NCBI GenBank assembly: GCA_963971425.1
Contig: OZ020525.1
Location: forward strand, 22,186,498 to 22,250,497
Length of the DNA stretch: 64,000 bases
Origin: Bryoerythrophyllum caledonicum
Lineage: Eukaryota; Streptophyta; Bryopsida; Pottiales; Pottiaceae
Direction of reading: 5' to 3'
Position 1 is the stretch's first letter. The number at the start of each line of letters is the position of its first letter. The position numbers and the translations under genes are program-made. Below the pieces are notes generated by a model. It was not told the DNA's origin. It was given only the letters and a program-made list of their open reading frames with translations, and made no database searches. Of this stretch, positions 34,358-45,728 are shown piece by piece.

Positions 34358-36024
34358 CAGTGGTCAGCAGAAGTGTTCGGACAGGACGCTTCCACTTCCA
34401 ATATGAGCTAGTTTTCTTACGTAACTCACATTCAAGTTGTAAAAATTTAAACATACAATCACATAGTTACAAAAAACATGTAACATAACATTCATAATAA
34501 AAAATGTCAATCAAGAAATCAATCAAAAATAAAACACATGATGTGGGTGTCCAATTCTTTATGCAAAAAGTGAAGTGGTTATCTATTTACATTGGAAACA
34601 AAGCCATGAGCTACAAAATCAAGCTAAAAACTTGAATGTAGAATCATGAGGACTACCTAAAAACTTGAATGTACAATCATAATGACTACCATCGTGTATA
34701 GCCACCTTTTGCTTGATAAACATCTACAGCTCTCTCAGGCATAGACATGATCAATTTCCTCACGGTATCAATCTCAATGCTATACCAAATTTCTTGCAAT
34801 TTCTCCCACAAATCCTTCTTGTTAGTGGGTTTCTTCTTTGACATTCTCATACGACGATCTACTTCATTCCAAAGGTGTTCTATAGGATTCAAGTCAGGAG
34901 ATTGAGCCGGATGCCAAATTAGTTGAAACTTCTGTGCTAACAACCAATCTGTAACATACTTAGAAGTATGTTTGGGATCGTTGTCGTGCTGAAAAATAAC
35001 ATTCTCCTCTCCTAAATCATACATGTGTATAGTATTCATGAGCTCCATCTCCAAAATTTCACGATACACAAACTTATCCATGTTTCCTTCTATAAGACGA
35101 AGGTTGCCAATTCCCTCCCAAGTCATACATCCCCAAACCACAATGTTTCCACCTCCAAATTTGATAGTAGGTTGCACATGCTGATCTAAAAGATGCTCTC
35201 CTCTCTTCCTCCAACAATACTGCCTCCCATCTGAGCCAAACAAATTGAATTTTGACTCATCTGAAAAAACCACATAACTCCAGTCCATCCAACTTGCATG
35301 CCTACACTTCTTTGCCCATGCACATCGACGTGCTTTGTGTTTCTTTGACAAGAATGGCTTCTTAGTTTTCCCTCGTGCTCTCAATCCTTGCCTCTGAAGA
35401 CATCTTCTAATTGTATCATCACTCAAATCCAATCCTTGAGATCGCATTTCTCTACCCACTGCTGCAGCTGTACCATTAGATGGTGCATTCAACAACCTTA
35501 CAACCTCACGATCACCACGTTCATCAAGAATTCGAGGTCTCCCTTGTGAAGGAGCATTTCTCAAATGACCTCTCATTGTAAACCTCCGCACAATAGCATG
35601 GCAAGTGCTTCGAGAGATGCCTAGAACCGCTGAAATTTCGGAGTACGAATTCCCTCTCTCATGCATCTGAAGAACTAACTTACGTTCAGCAAGAGTCCTT
35701 CTAGGAGCCATAGCTAATCAAGAGCAATCTTATTCAATCACAATGTGTCTTGAAATGCAAGAGGTCTCCATAAATACATGTCGATTCTCAAGATTTTTCA
35801 GATGCACAACTTGTGTGCATAATGAATTGGACACCCATGATTGACACATCATGAACTGCAGCCCATGCAAGTGGCTCAATGTGAATGATGGTACTCTTTC
35901 TAGTTTACAAGTGGCTCTTTAGTTATAATTAGCTGAAAAAATCAGCACCTACCTACCAAACTCGACAAGTGTTACTATTAAATTGAGATTGTAATTACTG
36001 TCCGAACACTTCTGCTGACCACTG
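34358..36024 (-). mobile_element. Complete Tc1-type DNA transposon (Tc1-A)
   Basis: A 1,667-bp element with perfect 27-bp terminal inverted repeats (CAGTGGTCAGCAGAAG... at the left, the exact complement at 35998-36024), flanked on both sides by TA (34356-34357 and 36025-36026). A second 21-bp inverted motif lies inside: GGGTGTCCAATTC.TTATGCA at 34545-34565 and its complement at 35816-35836, 187 and 188 bp from the respective ends. It encodes one uninterrupted transposase. A 36-bp tandem motif (AAACTTGAATGTA..AATCAT) lies at about 34630-34690. Every visible requirement for activity is present. Confidence 0.95.
34686..35711 (-). CDS. Tc1-type DDE transposase, DD34E, intact
   Basis: 341 residues, the usual Tc1 length. 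The N-terminus has two helix-turn-helix units: LAERKLVLQMHERGNSYSEI..LGIS (about 7-35) and a second following a GRPR-type linker written GRPRILDERG (about 57-66). A basic region (RGKTKKPFLSKKHKARR) may act as nuclear localisation signal. The catalytic core shows VFSDESKF (first Asp), QHDNDPKHTS (second Asp) and PDLNPIEHLWN (Glu), with 34 residues between the last two, the DD34E signature. The protein ends GGYTRW, as many Tc1 relatives do. The enzyme cuts and pastes at TA. It starts at the first ATG of the only frame and has no stops or shifts. Tc1-type DD34E elements are uncommon in seed plants, whose mariner-like elements are mostly DD39D. Confidence 0.95.
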   Translation of the reverse strand: MAPRRTLAERKLVLQMHERGNSYSEISAVLGISRSTCHAIVRRFTMRGHLRNAPSQGRPRILDERGDREVVRLLNAPSNGTAAAVGREMRSQGLDLSDDTIRRCLQRQGLRARGKTKKPFLSKKHKARRCAWAKKCRHASWMDWSYVVFSDESKFNLFGSDGRQYCWRKRGEHLLDQHVQPTIKFGGGNIVVWGCMTWEGIGNLRLIEGNMDKFVYREILEMELMNTIHMYDLGEENVIFQHDNDPKHTSKYVTDWLLAQKFQLIWHPAQSPDLNPIEHLWNEVDRRMRMSKKKPTNKKDLWEKLQEIWYSIEIDTVRKLIMSMPERAVDVYQAKGGYTRW

Positions 36025-36509
36025 TACATGAATATGCGGTGTGCTTTAAAACTCAAACTTATGCAAAACGTCAAACATGAGGTTGAGGTGGAAAAACGCC
36101 AGCAATGGTGCACAATACATCTACTGATTTAGCAGGGCTCGAAATCGGTCACCACCCTGCAATGTTGATGCGCGTGAGGTGCGGCAGATCGAAGAAACAA
36201 AGGAAATTCTCTAGCACTGCAAACCCTAGCTCCTCGTGCTTTCGGATCCATACCAAGAACCGCGTGTGGGCGGGTATTGCGCATCATGACTGCGCATTGC
36301 AACTGACGGGGACGGAGCAGGGTTAGTGGCCAGGCGGGTCTTCTGGGAACGATAGCGCGGGGAATCGAGAGTCGGGCTGGGGAGTCGGCCTCAACCGGGT
36401 CGGGGGAGGGCGCTTGGCCGGGCAGAGAGGCGGCCCCCCAGTTTTGAGTAGCCCTTAGTGGCGAGGCCCAGCCTGTTTATCTCCCTCTTCTATCTCTCCC
36501 AAACCCTTA

Positions 36510-36540
36510 GCCCTAAAACCCTAAACCTTAGGGTTTCCTC
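36510..36540 (+). promoter_or_regulatory. Telo-box motifs before CCT5
   Basis: AAACCCTAAA (36516-36525) and its inverse TTAGGGTTT (36528-36536) lie 16-40 bases before the ATG, after a pyrimidine-rich leader. Telo-boxes are typical of plant genes for translation and protein-folding machinery and link expression to dividing cells. A role here is inferred from position and motif. Confidence 0.6.
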
Positions 36541-36552
36541 TGAGACGTCGCC

Positions 36553-39500
36553 ATGGCGCTCGCCTTCGACGAGTATGGCCGCCCCTTCATCATTATCCGC
36601 GATCAGGAGACCAAGGCGCGCGTCCGCGGCCTCGACGCGCAGAAGGCCAACATCATGGCTGCCAAGGCCGTCGCGCGCGTTCTGCGCACCTCGCTCGGCC
36701 CCAACGGCATGGACAAGATGCTTCAGAGCCCCGATGGCGACGTCACCATCAGTGAGCCTCCCTCCTCTCCTCTCGGATCACCTTGATCTCGCCCGATCGA
36801 TCCCCCTCTCGCATTGGCATTTGTGTTGTTGTCGCCGCCGCGCGCGCGTGTCCGGAGTACGGGCGAGGTTGCAGTTATCCGCCTTTTCAGTTCGCAGTAC
36901 CCACTGTTTTCATGCGCGCGCCCTCATCCTCTTACGTCGAGTTTTTGGGGTTTTGCAGCAAATGACGGAGCGACCATCTTGGAGCAGATGGAGATCGAGA
37001 ACCAGATCGGGAAATTGATGGTGGAGCTCTCGCGGAGCCAGGACTATGAGATTGGTGATGGTACAACTGGCGTTGTTGTTCTTGCCGGATCTTTACTGGA
37101 GCAAGCAGAGGTTTTGCTGGAGAGAGGCATTCATCCCATCCGTGTGGCAGAGGGTTATGAACTGGCTTCCAAGCTGGCAGTAGAAAATCTGACGCACATT
37201 GGACATACGTTTGAGTTCAGCCCGGACAACATTGAGCCTCTTGTGCGAACTTGCATGACCACGCTATCTTCGAAAATGTCTGTCCTTATCCTCGGCTTTC
37301 TATTGTTTATTATTGCCTACATGAGAGGAGTGTCTGCGAGTTATGATTTTAAGACTGTCAAGCGGAAACCTTGTTGAATCTTTTGCATGTAGAAAAGCGC
37401 GAAAGGTTTCGTGAATACTGTTGACGGAGACAGTTTTTGGAGTGTATTGTATACTATGGGAGAGGTTTGTGCATATATTATTATTTCTTGAGGAATTGTG
37501 ATTGTCTTCTGACGACTTTGACGTTTCTGCAATTTGTAGAGTGGGCCGGTGTAAGCGACAGTTGGCGGAAATCGCGGTCAAAGCCGTCCTCGCTGTGGCT
37601 GATCTCGAGAGATCAGACGTCAATCTCGATCTTATCAAAGTGGAAGGGAAAGTTGGTGGAAGACTAGAAGACACTGAACTCGTATATGGTATTGTTGTTG
37701 ATAAGGATATGAGTCACCCTCAAATGCCTAAAGAGATTCAGAACGCAAAAATTGCCATTCTGACTTGCCCATTCGAACCCCCTAAGCCTAAGACCAAGCA
37801 CAAAGTGGATATTGATTCTGTGGAGAAATTCGAGGCCTTGCAAGCGGCTGAGAAGACGTACTTCAACGACATGGTGCAGCAATGCAAGGTAGGGGTCTTT
37901 AACAACTTTCAAGTTTTCATCCGTTGTGCTAATGTTTTTTAATATAGATTTTCCGATTTGGGTTGTCTGGTTTCGGGAAGACTCTGTTGTAAACCTACTT
38001 TGCCGTACTGCAATCGATGAAATCAATCACTGCGGTGTATATACTATTCCTGCATGAAATCGAGTTTCGAAGGTAAAAGCGCGGCGTTGCGGGAAGACTC
38101 CTTAGTTTCAGTGTGCCTCATCTCTTTTGGCGTCGACGTCTTTTTCTTCCTTGTGAAAACTCTTCCCCCCTTCAGAAGCGTGATGTTCTTCATATTTACA
38201 GTCTACAGGGACTGTCATGTCTTGATATGTGCCTTCCCAGATGTTGGGCATATATTTACCTTTCGACTCATCCTGACAAAAAGTGCGTCTGTTACAGGAT
38301 GCTGGTGCAACGCTAGTCATTTGCCAATGGGGTTTTGACGATGAAGCAAACCATTTGTTGATGCACCAGAATTTGCCAGCAGTTCGTTGGGTTGGCGGAG
38401 TTGAGCTGGAACTTATTGCTATTGCCACAGGTATTTTAATTGGTGAAATGCTCTCGAGTCCATGAAACGCGTGTTCTAACTTATTCTGACATATTGTTGC
38501 TTGGGACATATTCTTTGGTGTGTTTTGTCGTTGATTCTCGTCTGCTCAATGTCGATGAACAGTTCCAATTTTGAATATCGACTGCCTCTGTTGGCTTTAT
38601 TAAGGAACAACAGAATTTTAGGGCCACCTTTAGGAGTGTCCAGGAACTTGCAGATGCCCTTGACTTTGCACGAGATACTATTTTACCTGCTCCAACTGGT
38701 TTTTTGGTCAATATTACAGATATTCCTCATTTCTAACTGTTTTTAGGGTTTCCGGCACATTTTTAGGTGGTCGTATCGTCCCGAGGTTTCAAGAACTAAC
38801 GTCCGACAAGCTTGGAAAGGCTGGTCTTGTACGGGAGAAAGGTTTTGGAACCACCAAGGATCGGATGCTTTATATTGAGCAATGTGCCAACTCCAGAGCT
38901 GTTACGATCTTTATCCGTGGAGGTCAGTACATTATTGGTATCCGTGGTCGTTTGTCTTTCGATTTTTGTTCCTTAGGCTGGCATATTAACGCGATGCGCT
39001 TTCCATAATATGGGAATTGTAATGATTGCTACAGTAGTTTATTACGATAAGTTTGTACATTTTTTCGGCTCTTAAAATGACTAGGTTTAACATAGTTTTG
39101 ATGGATTTTGAACGTTCTTGAACAGGGAACAAAATGATGATTGAGGAAACCAAGAGAAGTCTGCATGATGCCTTGTGTGTGGCTCGTAATCTGATTCGGG
39201 ACAAAGCTATTGTGTATGGGGGCGGTGCTGCTGAGATCTCATGCTCTCTAGCTGTGGAGGCCGCTGCTGATAAAATATCAGGTGTTGAGCAGGTAACATT
39301 TTTCCTGGTCTCAAAGCCTCCGAGTTGTTTGATCTTTATCATGTCATGTGTTCGAGCTCTGTTATCTTCTGGGTCCACCGGATGAAATTTTGTGGACCAT
39401 TCGTCAGGTGATCTGTATTTGAATTGTAGATATTTTTGTAGAGTCAACGAAATCAACATTGGCGCTGATCCTACTGTTGTTTGCAGTATGCGATGCGGGC

Positions 39501-40003
39501 TTTCGCGGATGCGCTAGATATGATTCCCATGGCTTTGGCGGAGAATAGTGGCTTGCAGCCAATTAACACACTTACTGCTGTAAAAGCTCAGCAAGTGAAG
39601 GTGAGGCGATAATGTTGGTTGGTTTATCATTTGAGTTGAAGTAAATTGAATAGTGGAAATGAGGTCTCTGCCTGAATTTTAATTTTCGTATTGGAGCGGC
39701 ATGTCTCTCATTCCTCTTTGGTGTTGGCAACTTTCATCATAACTTTTTTGTAGATTATTGTCAGGTTGGAAATTTTTGGTTTACAATTGCAAATCATCCT
39801 ATTCCTAAACCAATGTGAACTTCTTATTACAGGAGCAGAATCCGCATCTGGGCATTGACTGCAATGATGTTGGAACCAATGATATGCGAGAGCAGAATGT
39901 CTTTGAGACTCTGATTGGGAAGAAGCAACAGGTTTTATTGGCAACTCAGGTCGTGAAGATGATTCTCAAGATAGATGATGTGATCAGTCCTTCATCGTTT
40001 TAA
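36553..40003 (+). CDS. CCT5: T-complex protein 1 subunit epsilon (CCT5)
   Basis: Eight exons: 36553-36751, 36959-37277, 37540-37888, 38298-38430, 38767-38922, 39126-39292, 39487-39600 and 39833-40003. All introns are GT-AG with consistent phase, giving 1,608 bases or 535 residues, the normal CCT5 size. Exon 1 encodes the epsilon-type N-terminus ([19 protein letters not shown]) and LGPNGMDKM. Exon 2 has NDGATIL and the nucleotide-binding [12 protein letters not shown]. Exon 3 has [16 protein letters not shown] and SHPQMPKEI, exon 4 the subunit-specific [13 protein letters not shown], exon 6 the group II chaperonin YGGGAAEIS, exon 8 [12 protein letters not shown] and a C-terminal LKIDD. CCT is the cytosolic ring chaperonin that folds actin, tubulin and other proteins using ATP. 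No damage is seen. XXT lies convergently downstream. Confidence 0.97.
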
Positions 40004-40920
40004 GTTCTGTGGTTCCAAGATCTGTTGTAATGAAATCTCACGGAGATCACCATTTCTTTTCTGCCTTTTCGTAAAGCTGGGGTGGAGGTGTCGGAAAGGT
40101 TTACTGGACGGAGAGAAAAGCTTCTTGAGATATAGCGTCTGTGCCCCATCTCCTGTAATGAGATGTTAGCTTACACGGCCTTCCCTTGACATACTGTAGA
40201 GTGGTTGTGGAGGCTTTTCCTACCCTGAAATTTTACCATGATCCTTCTGCTGATGATTACTCGAGGTTAGCACATCAGAGGACAGTAATAGTGTAACCAG
40301 GATGTCTAGTAGCTCCAGGGAATAGGATCTTGGGCAGTGACGAATAGTTGGAGGAATAGTCTAACAGGGGGATATTTTCTTGCTTCCAGGAACAAGTCAT
40401 AAGGAAAATCGGAGCAGTAGTTTTTCCAATTATCAACGGGGAGAGTGGTGTGTCACGGAGCAACATTATATTGTATGAAACGTCCTTTTGTGAAAGTGAC
40501 TTCGTGTCATGGAATTTGTGGTTGTGTTTGCGCATTATGGTTCCTGGAGATGGAGATGTCGTCAGTGGTTGCTGGCTCTGTTTTTACCTCATGCTGGAGC
40601 TGAAAGACGTTTCGTGCCGGGAAAGGATTACAGAAGAGAGGTGATGGCGTACTAAATTCTCAGGCATATCTTTATTGCAGGAACATTCTGTGCACGTTGA
40701 TAAGAGTTCGATCATCATTTGGCTGGATACACAGGGAGTGGATGGACATCCATGCAGGCACTTTCAACGCAGCGCGTTGCAGCTGTAATGGAATCGAGAA
40801 GAACATGGTGAAAAGGCAGTGTAGGGAGCGAAGTATAGTTTCATTGAGAGAAGATCCGGGGGCGGATCCGAAGACCAAAGAGGTGTCATCGGGGACGGAG
40901 GATGGGCAAGGGTGGAATTC
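40004..40920. other. CCT5 3' flank, no separate gene
   Basis: Between the CCT5 stop and the XXT relic I see no coding frame of note. It presumably holds the CCT5 3'UTR and, near 40.9 kb, the former end of XXT. Confidence 0.45.
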
Positions 40921-40924
40921 TGCG

Positions 40925-41902
40925 GTGGGGCCGGAGTGCCAGGCCAAGGTCGCCGGAGGTGTCATTGCGGAGCCGCCGCACCTTGTGCGTGCTGAGCGTG
41001 CGGTGCTGAGCGGGCGGTTCTGGAAGCCGAAGGGCTGCAGCACCTGGTTGTCCCCGAAGTTGAAGGCGCGCTCCATCTGTGCGACGCAGCGCTCTACGGC
41101 GTAGTCGCCGTAGCTGCCGCAGGCTTGCAGCCCACGAAGTGCGTGACGAAGATCCAGCGGTCGTCCCCGTAGCTGCCGGGGTGGTGCTGCGCCATCATGG
41201 CCTTGTAGCGCTCCACGAGGTTGACCCTGTAGCCGTGCAGGTAGTATTGGTTCTCTAGGAACACCTTGCCGCCCACCGCTGCTTCTGCGGGAGCAGCAGG
41301 TAGATAAGCGCGCTCTGGTCCGTCCGCTTCGAACGCCGGCCGCCCCTTGAGCGTGGCTGTGAGCAGCTTCCCGGCCTCCACGCGCCCAGGCGTCTAGCAG
41401 GTCCAGCGACCACTGGCAGTTTCGGAACAGGAAGCTGCCAGTGTTGAGCCCCACCCAGCTCTTTTGCGTGTAGATCATCTCGTCGAAGCCATGCAGCACC
41501 ATACTCACATTGCGGTACTTGGCCAGGGGCAGCTCGAACATCATGCCCGTGAACATGGCGTCGGAGTCCATCCACCTCAGCCACTCTACCTCCGGGTGCG
41601 TCAGCATGAGCTTGCGCAGCAGCGGCAGCTTGGCCCAGAACCCGGCCATCTCGTGATCGAAGTGCGCCATGTTGTAGAAGATGTCGATTTCATGCAGCCA
41701 GCAGTAGTCCAGTTTGTTCTTGAGGCTCTTGTGCAGCAGGTGGTTGCCCACAGCGTTGTCGCACGGCTCCGGCTGCGACCCTGTGACCAGCAGGATGCGG
41801 TCCCTGCCCCGGCTGTCGGTGCGACTCCTCGCGGGGTTCCGCTGGAGCCAAAGCGCGCGCTGGGCGTCCCAGTCGCTAACGGCAGCACCCAGCATGTATG
41901 AG
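40925..41902 (-). pseudogene. Xyloglucan 6-xylosyltransferase-like GT34 relic (XXT)
   Basis: Reading leftward from 41895: YMLGAAVSDWDAQR, RILLVTGSQPEPCDN, FYNMAHFDHEMAGFWAKLPLLRKL, the metal-binding DxD as WMDSDAMF, LNTGSFLFRNCQWSLDLLDAWA. These are hallmarks of plant GT34 XXT enzymes, which add xylose to the xyloglucan backbone in the Golgi. The reading then jumps frame near 41390 (LLTATLKGRPAFEAD), again near 41300 (DQSALIYLL) and back (ENQYYLHGY, DDRWIFVTHFVGCKP), returns near 41120 (CGSYGDYAVERC, MERAFNFGDNQVL), and shifts once more near 41010 (KVRRLRNDTSGD). No stop interrupts the segments. The transmembrane N-terminus is missing: homology ends at the Tyr codon where the hAT element begins. 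Several indels in a GC-rich region could be decay or assembly error. Confidence 0.85.
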
Positions 41903-44900
41903 CAGTGGTGATTTTTCACAAGGTCCCTAACATGTCCCGGGACATGTTCTGGAAAAAAAAACATTCCCAGTGGACGGGTTCTCTGAAAATGAACCGGTTT
42001 TTGGACGTGTGAAATTCACTTTGGACGGGTTCTAAAAATTAAAAAAAATTTGACAATTTTTTCCCAAAAAAATGAATGATGCAAATATCAATTACATTAT
42101 GTCATATATGACATGTGAATGTAAACACAATGGAGTCAAACCACTAATACCTAATCAAAATACCAATCTTCAAAAGGCTGGATTCACCTGCACACATTGA
42201 TTCATCAACCACAATATTTAGAACTTTTTTAACACAATGTCAAAGATTTAAATTGAAGGTAAACTAAGCAATTGTATAAAAATTTAGTTAATATAAACAT
42301 GTTCAATTTTTACAAAAAAAAGAAGAACCTACCATTCAAATAAGTGGATGAATTCTTCTATCCTTCATGTTTCTCCAGACAAGCATCACTGCATTCCAAT
42401 TGATGTTTTCAACTGGAATATTTGCACATGAAATGCGCATCAAAGCATCTAAAGCCTCCAACTTCAACCTAGTACAGAGATGACTCTTGATCAGGTTTTG
42501 TTTGGAAAAACCCCTCTCACATATTGCAGTGCTCACAGGAATCACCATAACTCTCCTCCACAAGTTACTCAAACCAAGCCAATTGATGGACCACTCTGGA
42601 GTTGTACTTGCAAACTCCCATGCTTCAAATAAAGACTTATTTGGGATCATCTCTCTCATGGTCTCTACCATCCCCAAGCACTCATCTCGACACCAATCTT
42701 GTTCTTCTTCAGAACTCTGGAACTTCACAAACAACCTCTCCAACCACTCTTCAGTAATACGAGTCCTCTCATCATCATTTGCAGGATAGAGATTGGGGCT
42801 GAAGAGCTTGCATGTATTGAAGATGCCTAAGTCTGGAAACCTGTTATTCAATGCATCGACCACCCTCTGCACATACTCTGCCCCAATGAGTTTGCACTCC
42901 TCAATAGTACCGGCTCTTCCAGTAACACTCTCCAAATGCATTGGATAGGTTCTCAGGCCACCATCTGCAACTGGATACTCCATCTCCATAGAAGTTGCAC
43001 AGGTCTCCAAAGATGGCCACAATGCCCTTGAACCTCTTCCAAATGCTGCACCTCTAGCTGCTAGAAAACGTCTACTCAATACTGTGATACAAATGTTTAA
43101 ATGACCTCCAATCTGAGTAATATCCACATGGTCACTTTGAAATAGCTTATTGAGTTTATTCAACTCAGTAAGAATATCCACAAGTAACCGTAGAAGGAAT
43201 TGAAACTGAAAGGATGTGAGTTTACTATACCACATTGCTTCTTCTTCATGGAAAAGCTCCAGAAACAAGGGCATACAATCCAAAATCCGTTGCATCACTT
43301 GTCAACGGGATAACCATCGAACTCCATGTATGTCGAGAACAACCAATGGATCCATCGCAAACTCCACCATCAACTGATCAAGCTGTGTCCGCCGCAATGA
43401 TGACCTGCCCACCCACGTGTATGCAAAGTTGGAGAAATCATCCAAAACCTGTAGCTCCAGTGATGCCTCAACTGCATCGCTGGCTGCCAGTGCATCTCTA
43501 AACAAACATGGGAATTAATTAGTGAATATATTACATTCTAGAAAATAATAAAATTCATTAAAAAAAAACTTAAAATTAAAGACTCACCTATGTGCAATGC
43601 AATGCACATTAACAAGTGTTGGTACATCTGCCCGAAGTCTGCCTGCTAGTCCTTCTCTCACCCTAGTCATAGAAGCCGCTCCATTAGTAGCTAAAGCCAC
43701 TAATTTGTCAAGAGGCCACTGCAACTCCTCCAATAAATCCACCACATTCCTATAGGATACCTCTCTTGTGGCTCGTGGAACACCAGACAAACCAACATAC
43801 TGCATATGTGGAGGGCCTAAGCCACCACGAGATAGACTGCAAACATACACAATCAAATGTTGCTTCAGACTACGATCGGTTGATTCATCTACAAGAAGAG
43901 AGATCACCGGTGAATCTCTAACTTGTAAAAGATCAACATCCCTCAAATGCTGTGAAATGGCCCACAAAAAATCACATGCAGATTGTCTACTAGTGTAAGC
44001 ACCGTACTCATCATTGACAGGCATGTCTGGTACCCTGAGGTGTCTAATTATCTGACACATATCCTCATACTGGTTGATAGCTCTATCATTAACTACCAAA
44101 TGGTATAAAATCTTCATACAACAAACAATTCTAGCACTCTCTGCATCAATAGCATTTACCACATGTCTAGCTATGGCAAGTGCCTCAGAGTTATCTCTCT
44201 CCGGTCTCCACCTGAGCATGGCATGAGCATGAAGGGTTGATTCTTCATGCTCCTTCACAGCTGAAAGTTGCAATGACTGACAACCTTCTTCTCTGGTCCC
44301 CCATCGTGAGTTTTGACCAGCTGCTTGACATGCTGCACACTTCATGTAGGGCTTTTGTCTAGGGAGAGCAATGTGCATCAACTAGGGCCTTCCCTGATGC
44401 CATACGGGCATAAACTTCCTCCTCCTTGGAGGCCGCCCTCCACCACCATGAGCTGGAACCTGTACTCCTACACTATCCTCCTCATGTGCACTATCATCAA
44501 AATCATTGTCCTCCCCCATCTCATTTTGTTCCCCCATCTCAATGTCCTCTCTGATCTGATCATGACCTTGAATGCCACCTTGCTCTACCTCAACATCAGG
44601 AATACCACGCGGAGAATCCCTAACAGAAGATTCTGACAACTCAGGCACTTCATTCCTCCCATCATTCAAAGTTTGAGAAGAAGATGCCCTAAACATATGG
44701 TGAATGCTCTGTTGCCGGGCATCTCTCCTTTGCCTGGATACTCCAGACACTGGCAAAGACATAACTGCAATACATATTCAAAACAGATCAATCACCACAC
44801 ACATGAAATACAAAAACCCTAAATGTGTGACTTACCCTAAACCTAGACTCTATGTTGATTTCTTGTATACATTACTTCTCTATCACTTTAAAAAAATAAG

Positions 44901-45359
44901 AAATATCAAAGTAAACAAACATACCTAAGTCCTGAAGCTTAAGTCCACCTAAAAAAATCACAACCAGGCTGAAAACGCATCACTGAGCTGTGCAAGAGCT
45001 GCACCCAAAAAAATGAGCCAAAAACTGAACCTCGCAATTTCTGCAGCCTGTGCAGCCTCGTAGCCTGTGGAGCCTCGCAGTCTGTGCCGCCTACAGGCTC
45101 TACTTGTTCTTTTTTTCGGTTGACTTTTTGGTTTTTAAAAAAATATATATATTTTTTTATAATAATTTTTTTAATAAACATACGGGACGGGTATTTTTTT
45201 TTAGAACCGGTTTTGGGACGGGTTGTTTTTTTTTTTACCTTTCCATGGACGGGTTGGTTTTGAGATTACCGGTTTTGGGACGGGTTGCAATTTTTTTTGC
45301 CTTTCAATTCAAGGTTTTTGGACATGGACGGGTTAAAACTTTGTGAAAAATCAACCCTG
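41903..45359 (-). mobile_element. hAT transposon inserted at the 5' end of the XXT relic
   Basis: 3,457 bp. The left end is CAGTGGTGATTTTTCACAAG; the complement of the right end is CAGGGTTGATTTTTCACAAA, a roughly 20-bp imperfect inverted repeat starting CAG as in many hATs. Subterminal copies of GGACGGGT(T/A) occur at 41972 and 42023 on the left and at about 45185, 45216, 45247, 45278 and 45326 on the right, several paired with ACCGGTTTT, as for transposase-binding sites. Flanking 8-bp sequences do not match (TGTATGAG and GCTCTGAC), so one flank has been rearranged. The single gene inside carries two in-frame stops. Confidence 0.8.
42336..44762 (-). pseudogene. hAT transposase with ZNF862/C17orf113-type zinc finger
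   Basis: Two exons: 44762 to 43588 and 43497 to 42336, joined by a GT-AG intron that restores VHCIAHRDALAASDAV. The N-terminal part is Ser/acidic and variable. A zinc-binding segment follows (CAACQ...W..G and HEEST.H). Further on come ISLLVDESTD (catalytic Asp region), ATNGAASM and VNVHCIAHR, RWLSR, and the C-terminal hAT dimerisation region VIPVSTAICERGFSKQNLIKS...LDALMRIS. The frame is otherwise open over about 775 codons but is broken by TAG 44382-44384, where relatives usually have Trp, and TGA 43302-43304 right after RWLSR. Few other lesions are visible, so inactivation looks fairly recent. Confidence 0.85.
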
Positions 45360-45728
45360 GCTCTGACCATCTCTTTTAATTCACGACATACAAACTTAAC
45401 CAAAAAAAAAACAACAATTGCACAACACACATGTGTACTTGTGCTCATGTGTGCGACAACACTGTCGTCCACTAAAGTTGTACATCAGGGCCATGTACTT
45501 GATGGCTACACCTAGTCTTATACTAATCTACTAAACTAGTAATGAACATCTATGCTTATATCTCAATGTTCCGCACAATGTACATGCTAGCTACATTTGT
45601 TCAAATGATGACAATGTACAGCTATGCTAATGCTTCAATAGAACCACTCATAACTGCATTGTACAAGTACCACATACATAATAATATGCATTTGAACTAA
45701 CCTCCCACTTGTGATACTTTCTGCTGTA
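45360..45728. other. Spacer between hAT and Tc1-B, no feature seen
   Basis: AT-rich sequence without domain-bearing frames. It should hold the missing N-terminal part of XXT if the hAT insertion were simple, but nothing resembling it is present. Confidence 0.5.

Noticed and set aside
41895..45367. 8-bp target-site duplication for the hAT element
   Set aside because: The flanks read TGTATGAG and GCTCTGAC and cannot be matched in direct orientation.
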